64,000 bases of DNA, taken from the NCBI RefSeq assembly GCF_000002985.6, contig NC_003281.10, positions 9,114,001-9,178,000 of the forward strand. The letters run 5' to 3'. This DNA is from Caenorhabditis elegans. Its lineage: Eukaryota > Nematoda > Chromadorea > Rhabditida > Rhabditidae. The notes below the pieces were generated by a model, which made no database searches, had not been told where the DNA came from, and worked only from the letters and a program-made list of their open reading frames with translations. Of this stretch, positions 58,738 to 64,000 are shown in pieces (position 1 is the stretch's first letter; each line of letters begins with the position of its first letter). A program made the position numbers and the translations under genes.

Positions 58738-61700
58738 GTTTCGGCGGGTGAGCTTTCTCTCGTTCTGTTAGTTGTTGCTCATGTACGTTCGAGGAATAAT
58801 GACTGAAAATTTGGGAATTAGAAAGTTGAATTTTGAAATGGACAAAATCAAGAAGACAGCTGAAAGAGGGAAAGTTCAAAATCCAGATTTTTTTAGAGAA
58901 AAATTTTCCAAAAAATCGTAAAACATGAAAGCAAATGGAGCAAAAGCCGAAAAGAAGAATCTGAAAAATATTACACACCAGAGGTGTTTTCATTTTCAGA
59001 TCAACGGGAAAAAACTTATATTAATTGTTTTTGCGGGGGTTTATATAATGATGAATCACACGGTGTGACTCATATCAACTGAATTGATAGAATTGAAATC
59101 AAGAAGGTCGAAATGAAATTGGAGACGCAGGTGGTGTGCATCTGTCAGAAAGTGCAGAGCCATCTTCTCAAAAATTCATAAGATGCACTTTTAGAACTTT
59201 TTGGTAAAGAAAGTCCGCCTTGTTGACCCCGTAACTGTTGGTCAATCGTGAAATTGGGAACTAGAAGGATGAAAGACCTTGATATGATATGGAAAAAATG
59301 TAACGATCACAGACGACACGGCGAGGGGAACACATTAAATTGATGGGCATGATAGAGAATTATATTGAAAGAGAGGAATAGACTATGAGACAAAATGCCA
59401 ACACATGTACATTTTTAGTATATTATCAATTGATTGTTCAGATCAGTAAATTTTTCATGAATTTTTTTGGAAACTGCACTTGCATTACTGGAAACTGTGT
59501 AGAATTATTTTAATGCACAATGAACAAACACCACAGTAAAAAATTCTAAAAAATAATTTTGCAATTTCTATAGTCAAAAAGTTTTTGGAACTCAACAGAA
59601 AAAAGATTTTGTCTATAAATTTTCATTTTACTCATGTTTAAATTATCTGTAATTGAAAATTGCAGTGCTGCAAATCTGGAAAAAAGAATTAGTTTATTAA
59701 AAATTTGGAATACTTCCAAAATTTTTACTGATAAATTTGAAATAAAAATTACAAATACAGAAGAAGAGGCTAGTTGTAAATAAATTCGTGGTTTTCGGTT
59801 TGTAGAAAGTATGCTTAATCCTAGGTGAAATGATGTATGAACTAATCAGAAATTTCGCTATTGAGTTTCAGATTTTTTTTTCTAATTCTGAACAATTCCG
59901 AAAAAAAGGAAAACTTTCCCAGCTAACCAATGAATAAGTTTCCGGCCACTTCAAATTAGATGCTTTTCATCAAAAGACCGCTCTGAGAATTTTTGATACG
60001 CGATCCCCTGGAGAGATATGGTGCTAGAAACGGCAAAAAAGTGAAAATGGAGCCCGCTGCTCACTCTCAATTCATCAGATATGTGAACACTCTTTCTCCT
60101 CTTTTGCAAAAAAGATTCAGAGCACAACGCGAAGGCATTCAATTGGGTGCGAAGAATGGAAGCAAAACGTGTGCCTCTCTTGCGTTTTCTGCTCTTTTTA
60201 GTATACAAGTGACGGACGGGAAGAGCAAAAGAAGAGAAGAAGCGGAGAAGAAGAGCACGATGAATGTTTCAATTAACTCATCCAGACAAAACCTCCGATT
60301 CGCCAGACAAAACAGAAATTCCGAGACTATAAAGCAGTACTGCGGTTCTCAATTTATGGGAGTGGGGAGTCTAGATATATATGGAGCGTTGTGTCTTAAG
60401 CTCGAATATCGTTCGAAGAACAAGTATTTGTTGGAGAAAAACGTCTTAAAACTATTTGAGAGTACAGAAAGTTACCACGATTCAGAATGGAAAATTTCGA
60501 TATTTTATTTCAAAATTTCTATTTTAAACCTCACCGGTTTGAAAGATTTTCTTCAAAAAAGTACTATCTGGATAATAGAAAACAAGGTGAAATTTGTTAA
60601 ATTTTCAAAATATAGGTAGATTTGAAAATTGCTGGAAATGACAGGAAATTAGAGATTGCCAGTAGTTTCTATCATAAATTTCTTGAAACGTTGAAAAAAT
60701 AATTCTACGCAACCTTCACAGTCTTGATAGTCAAGCTAGCTTTCAAATCCATTATAATTCCGTCACAGTATACAATTGTTATATAATATATCGCTTGCAT
60801 AATCTCCAACATTATACAAAAGATGAAAAAAAGGTGACGCATACAGAAATAAGAAACAATGAAAAACCAAAACATGCATACATATGAATCTATATCCAAC
60901 ACATATAGAGGACATTCATACAACCTTGAAATGTCAGTATCCATTGCGGTATTCAAGTGGATATGACAGACAAAGTCACCAAAAGAATTTTTGAGAATTT
61001 TTCCGAAAAAATTTGAATGAAAATTCAAAATATGAGGACTATTCCAAATTGAGTTTAGATTTTGATTTGAACTGCGACCGAAAAATTCCAAAAAAAAGAT
61101 GGAACACAAACTGAGTAAAAAGCTGAGAAAAAGGAAAGAAGGAATGGAATTGCGTAAAAAGAAATTGCAAAAGCCCCCCGTCTAAAATCTGCATATGAAA
61201 ATTGGAAGAAGTGTGACGGGTGAAACAGAGAGAACCGACAACTGCCCATAAATTACCAAAAAAAATTCATAGAACCTTTTTTATTTTTGATTAGAGAAAA
61301 GATGGAGAGTTTTCTTTTTTTTTAATTTCTGAAAATTTCAAAACATTCCAAAAATTTGAATGTTTCAAACCAAAATATCCACTACATCTGAAACATTTTT
61401 AACATTCGAGATGTCGAATTTATTAAAATTCCAAAAAAAAATGGTGGCAATTTCTAGAAATGTTTTACTATTAACTTTCCTTATGGTAAAGTTTTTGTAA
61501 AAGTTTTGTAACAAAATTTATCAAACTTTTCGAAATACCATAATCACTGATTGAATTTGAAACGAAAACAAAATCAATTCACAAAATCATAAAAGCTGAC
61601 TAGTGAGTCACAATTTTTAAAAAACTATTTTTCTGTCAAGAATAATTTTCCTAGATTTTACAGAAAAAAGGTCCGTATAAAGAAAAGTGGAAGAAGCCGA

Positions 61701-64000
61701 AGCAAAGGTAAGATGACCTGACCCGGTTGAGGTTTGAGTAAACAAAATGGAAGCTTCGTAGTGGTAGCATTGAAGAGTGTGCTAATTGAAGAGACGCAGG
61801 TATTTAGAGAGAAAGACAAGAAGGCAATGCTCTTTTTGTGTGCTCCTTTTGGTTTACATTCTTGAAAATGAAAATATATGTTGTTAAAGAGAATTTCGTG
61901 CTTTTCATCCCTAATAAAAATATTCAGAAATTCGGGAAATGGGTTTTTTGTGCCTAGATCTAGACCTAAAATATTTTTGATACTAAAATCTAACAAATTA
62001 AGAATTAAATTGAAATTTGTAAAACCATAAAGTTTCATAACATATTTGAAAACCGCAGAGAAAAAGCGGGGAACAGATGATGATACGGAGAAAGAGATGG
62101 AAAAGAAGAGGCTCTAGCCCCCCACCTCCTCTTCCTCCCTATTGTGACCAAACAGACAGTACGGGCAGAGGAAGAACCGAGAGATGTAGTGTTGAAGAAC
62201 AAGAGACGTAGACAGAACCACACAACGGACAGTAATGGCGTGTGAGCGTTGTAGTATTTGGGGGAGGGGTGACAGGGGGAGAAGGGCGGCAAACGGACAC
62301 CATTCTATACTGTGGAAGGGTGTCGTGTGTCCGTATGGTATAGACGATAGCTGACAGGAAAAGGTCCTCTTGATTTATAGACATGTCGTTTTTGCCCGTT
62401 GTCTCCGAATTTTTGCGGAGAAAAAAAAATTGTTATCGAAACCTGAATCGCTCTAATTATTTGCTTCCTAAAAATTAAGAAAAGCTTTGAACTTATTCCT
62501 GGATTTCTAGATGAACTCCGTGGAATTTGGAAGAAGATTTTTTTAATTGGTCACCACAAAAAAAAATTAGCTTTATACTTAAAAAAAACAGTCGAGCTGA
62601 TTTTTTTTCAGGTCATTTTAAAAATGAAAATATATGGTTGAAATTTGAGAACCTGTAGACCTTCTCAAGAAGTTTAACGTTTGCGAAAAACCAAAACTTT
62701 TTAATTCAATTATATGGAGAAATTTTCAGTAAAATTTGGTTTTCGGATGTTTTTCAGTGTCTACGCTAGCCTTATTCAGAATTCAAACAAAATTTCAACG
62801 AGTTTTCGTTTGATCTGGAAGTTTAGGAAAAAACATCCAAAATTTTCCTTGTAATATATGTACGGTCTAAACTTTGTTGGTAGACCTGCTCATAATTTTC
62901 CCAAAAACTAAAAAAGGGATTTAATCTAGACGGTAGTTTTTTATATTCAGAGTTTTTTTTTTAATTTTCAAGATTTTCAAGTGTCCCTGTGAAATAGAAC
63001 TACTAAAAATCGCTCTGTAAGGTTTTAGACAAAAAACCATCTGAATAGACAACAAAACATACAAATGTTATTTTATTTGATACCAAATCAAAAGGTACCG
63101 ACACTGACCCAGTGTTGACTCATAAGACATTGTACAGCGTCATAATGTGTGTTGAAAGCAGAAGACGATCTCTCTAAGTACCTAATAAAACTATTCCAAG
63201 GTTCCGTGTCTTGTGAGTAATTAGTGAGTTTGAAAGGTGAGATTTTGCGCGCAAGATGTAAAGTATAAACGAGAAAATTGGAGCGAAAGGTGGTTAAAGG
63301 GTATGAATAAATGAAGAGGTGGATGAAGACAATGAGGATGAATATTAGTTGCACAGATGTTGTAGGATTTCTTGCATCAGGAGGACATGAAAATTACAAA
63401 AGATTGTAGGTTTACGTAAAAGCGCATGGTATACTACGAATTATTACAAAAATAACTAGATTAAATCAGTTTCAAAATTATTTTCCAACTACTTGCCAGC
63501 TTGAAATCTATGAAAACTATGAAACTATGAAAAAAATCAAGAAAACAAAGGAATAGTTTTTTAACCCTATACTGTAAAAGATCGTTAGTATCTTTCACAA
63601 CTAAAATAATTGAAAATTTGGAAATTACGACAGCCAACTCAAATTTTGATGTAGGAAATTATCAAGACATATATCGTTAAGACCAGGTTAAGTTGATTAT
63701 ATTTCCAAAAACGTTTGAGGACATGGAAACCATTTTCAATTACATTTGCATTTTTTGGAAAACTTGACCCAGGAATTCAAAGCTCCAACGTTCAAATTTT
63801 TCCAAAATCATATTGAAATCCGTTTTTTATTACCTCAATTCCCATTTAAAAAAATGGTACTAATACTGCGATTAAACTCATAAAGCTTTAAAACCAAAAA
63901 GGGTCATTTGGGAGAAGAAAATGTACCAGAGCAATAATAATAATTATTGTGCAAGAATGTCCCGACTTTTGAAGTCCTTTCAAAGTTTAGATAACGTCAG
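58738..64000. promoter_or_regulatory. 5.3-kb gene-free region upstream of ina-1
   Basis: No supported exon on either strand up to the window end. The longest open frame (59993-60619, plus, 208 codons) has no recognisable domain or splice partner. A purine-rich strand bias (GAGAAAG-type runs, for example 61680-61830 and 62040-62180) explains several long minus-strand frames. Promoter and enhancer sequence for ina-1 probably lies in the first few kilobases. What lies beyond 64000 is unknown. Confidence 0.5.

Noticed and set aside
62035-62384. Overlapping minus-strand frames of 81-85 codons
   Set aside because: They lie on the C/T-rich complement of a purine-rich stretch, with no start context, domain or conserved features.

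Overview
This is eukaryotic nuclear DNA from a rhabditid nematode, almost certainly Caenorhabditis elegans. The evidence is AT-rich intergenic DNA, many 42-60 bp introns, TTTCAG acceptors, trans-splice-type acceptors next to start codons, and a recognisable gene set: ced-11, sec-16, eat-4, nhl-1, ptr-9, dgk-3 and ina-1. From memory this set matches the ZK512/F54G8 part of chromosome III; that placement is recall, not computation. All exon models below were joined by hand. Every junction keeps frame, and several total lengths agree with the known proteins.

Layout. 1-3.2 kb: upstream DNA, then a small Ig-domain membrane protein (+). 3.4-4.4 kb: a secreted ground-like-domain protein (-). 5.6-11.05 kb: ced-11, a TRPM-type channel (+). 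12.2-16.5 kb: sec-16, an ER exit site scaffold (+), followed by a tiny membrane protein gene. 17.3-22.9 kb: a 5.6 kb gene-free stretch in front of eat-4, the vesicular glutamate transporter (22.9-27.4 kb, +). An eat-4 intron holds an antisense gene for a small secreted protein. 27.9-30.8 kb: a DDX55/Spb4-type DEAD-box helicase (-), whose first intron holds a small membrane protein gene on the other strand. 31.35-33.35 kb: SRP9 and an orphan 171-aa protein (+). 33.6-39.8 kb: nhl-1, a RING/B-box/NHL protein (-). 41.1-43.2 kb: a secreted insulin/EGF-receptor L-domain protein (+). 43.2-47.6 kb: ptr-9, Patched-related (-). 49.1-54.0 kb: dgk-3, diacylglycerol kinase (+). 54.4-58.7 kb: ina-1, integrin alpha (-). 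58.7-64 kb: gene-free DNA upstream of ina-1.

The genes do not form one pathway. They are a typical mix of housekeeping genes (SRP9, DDX55, sec-16), neuronal and signalling genes (eat-4, dgk-3, nhl-1, ina-1) and nematode-expanded families (ground-like, L-domain, ptr). I see no CRISPR array, rRNA, convincing tRNA or autonomous transposon. No wholly new system is evident. The most interesting points are the altered selectivity filter and the missing Nudix box in CED-11; a hAT-type miniature element whose 8-bp target duplication is exactly the 5' splice site of a ptr-9 intron; two nested antisense genes whose 3' ends reach host exons; a candidate X-box in front of the L-domain gene; and several small uncharacterised proteins.
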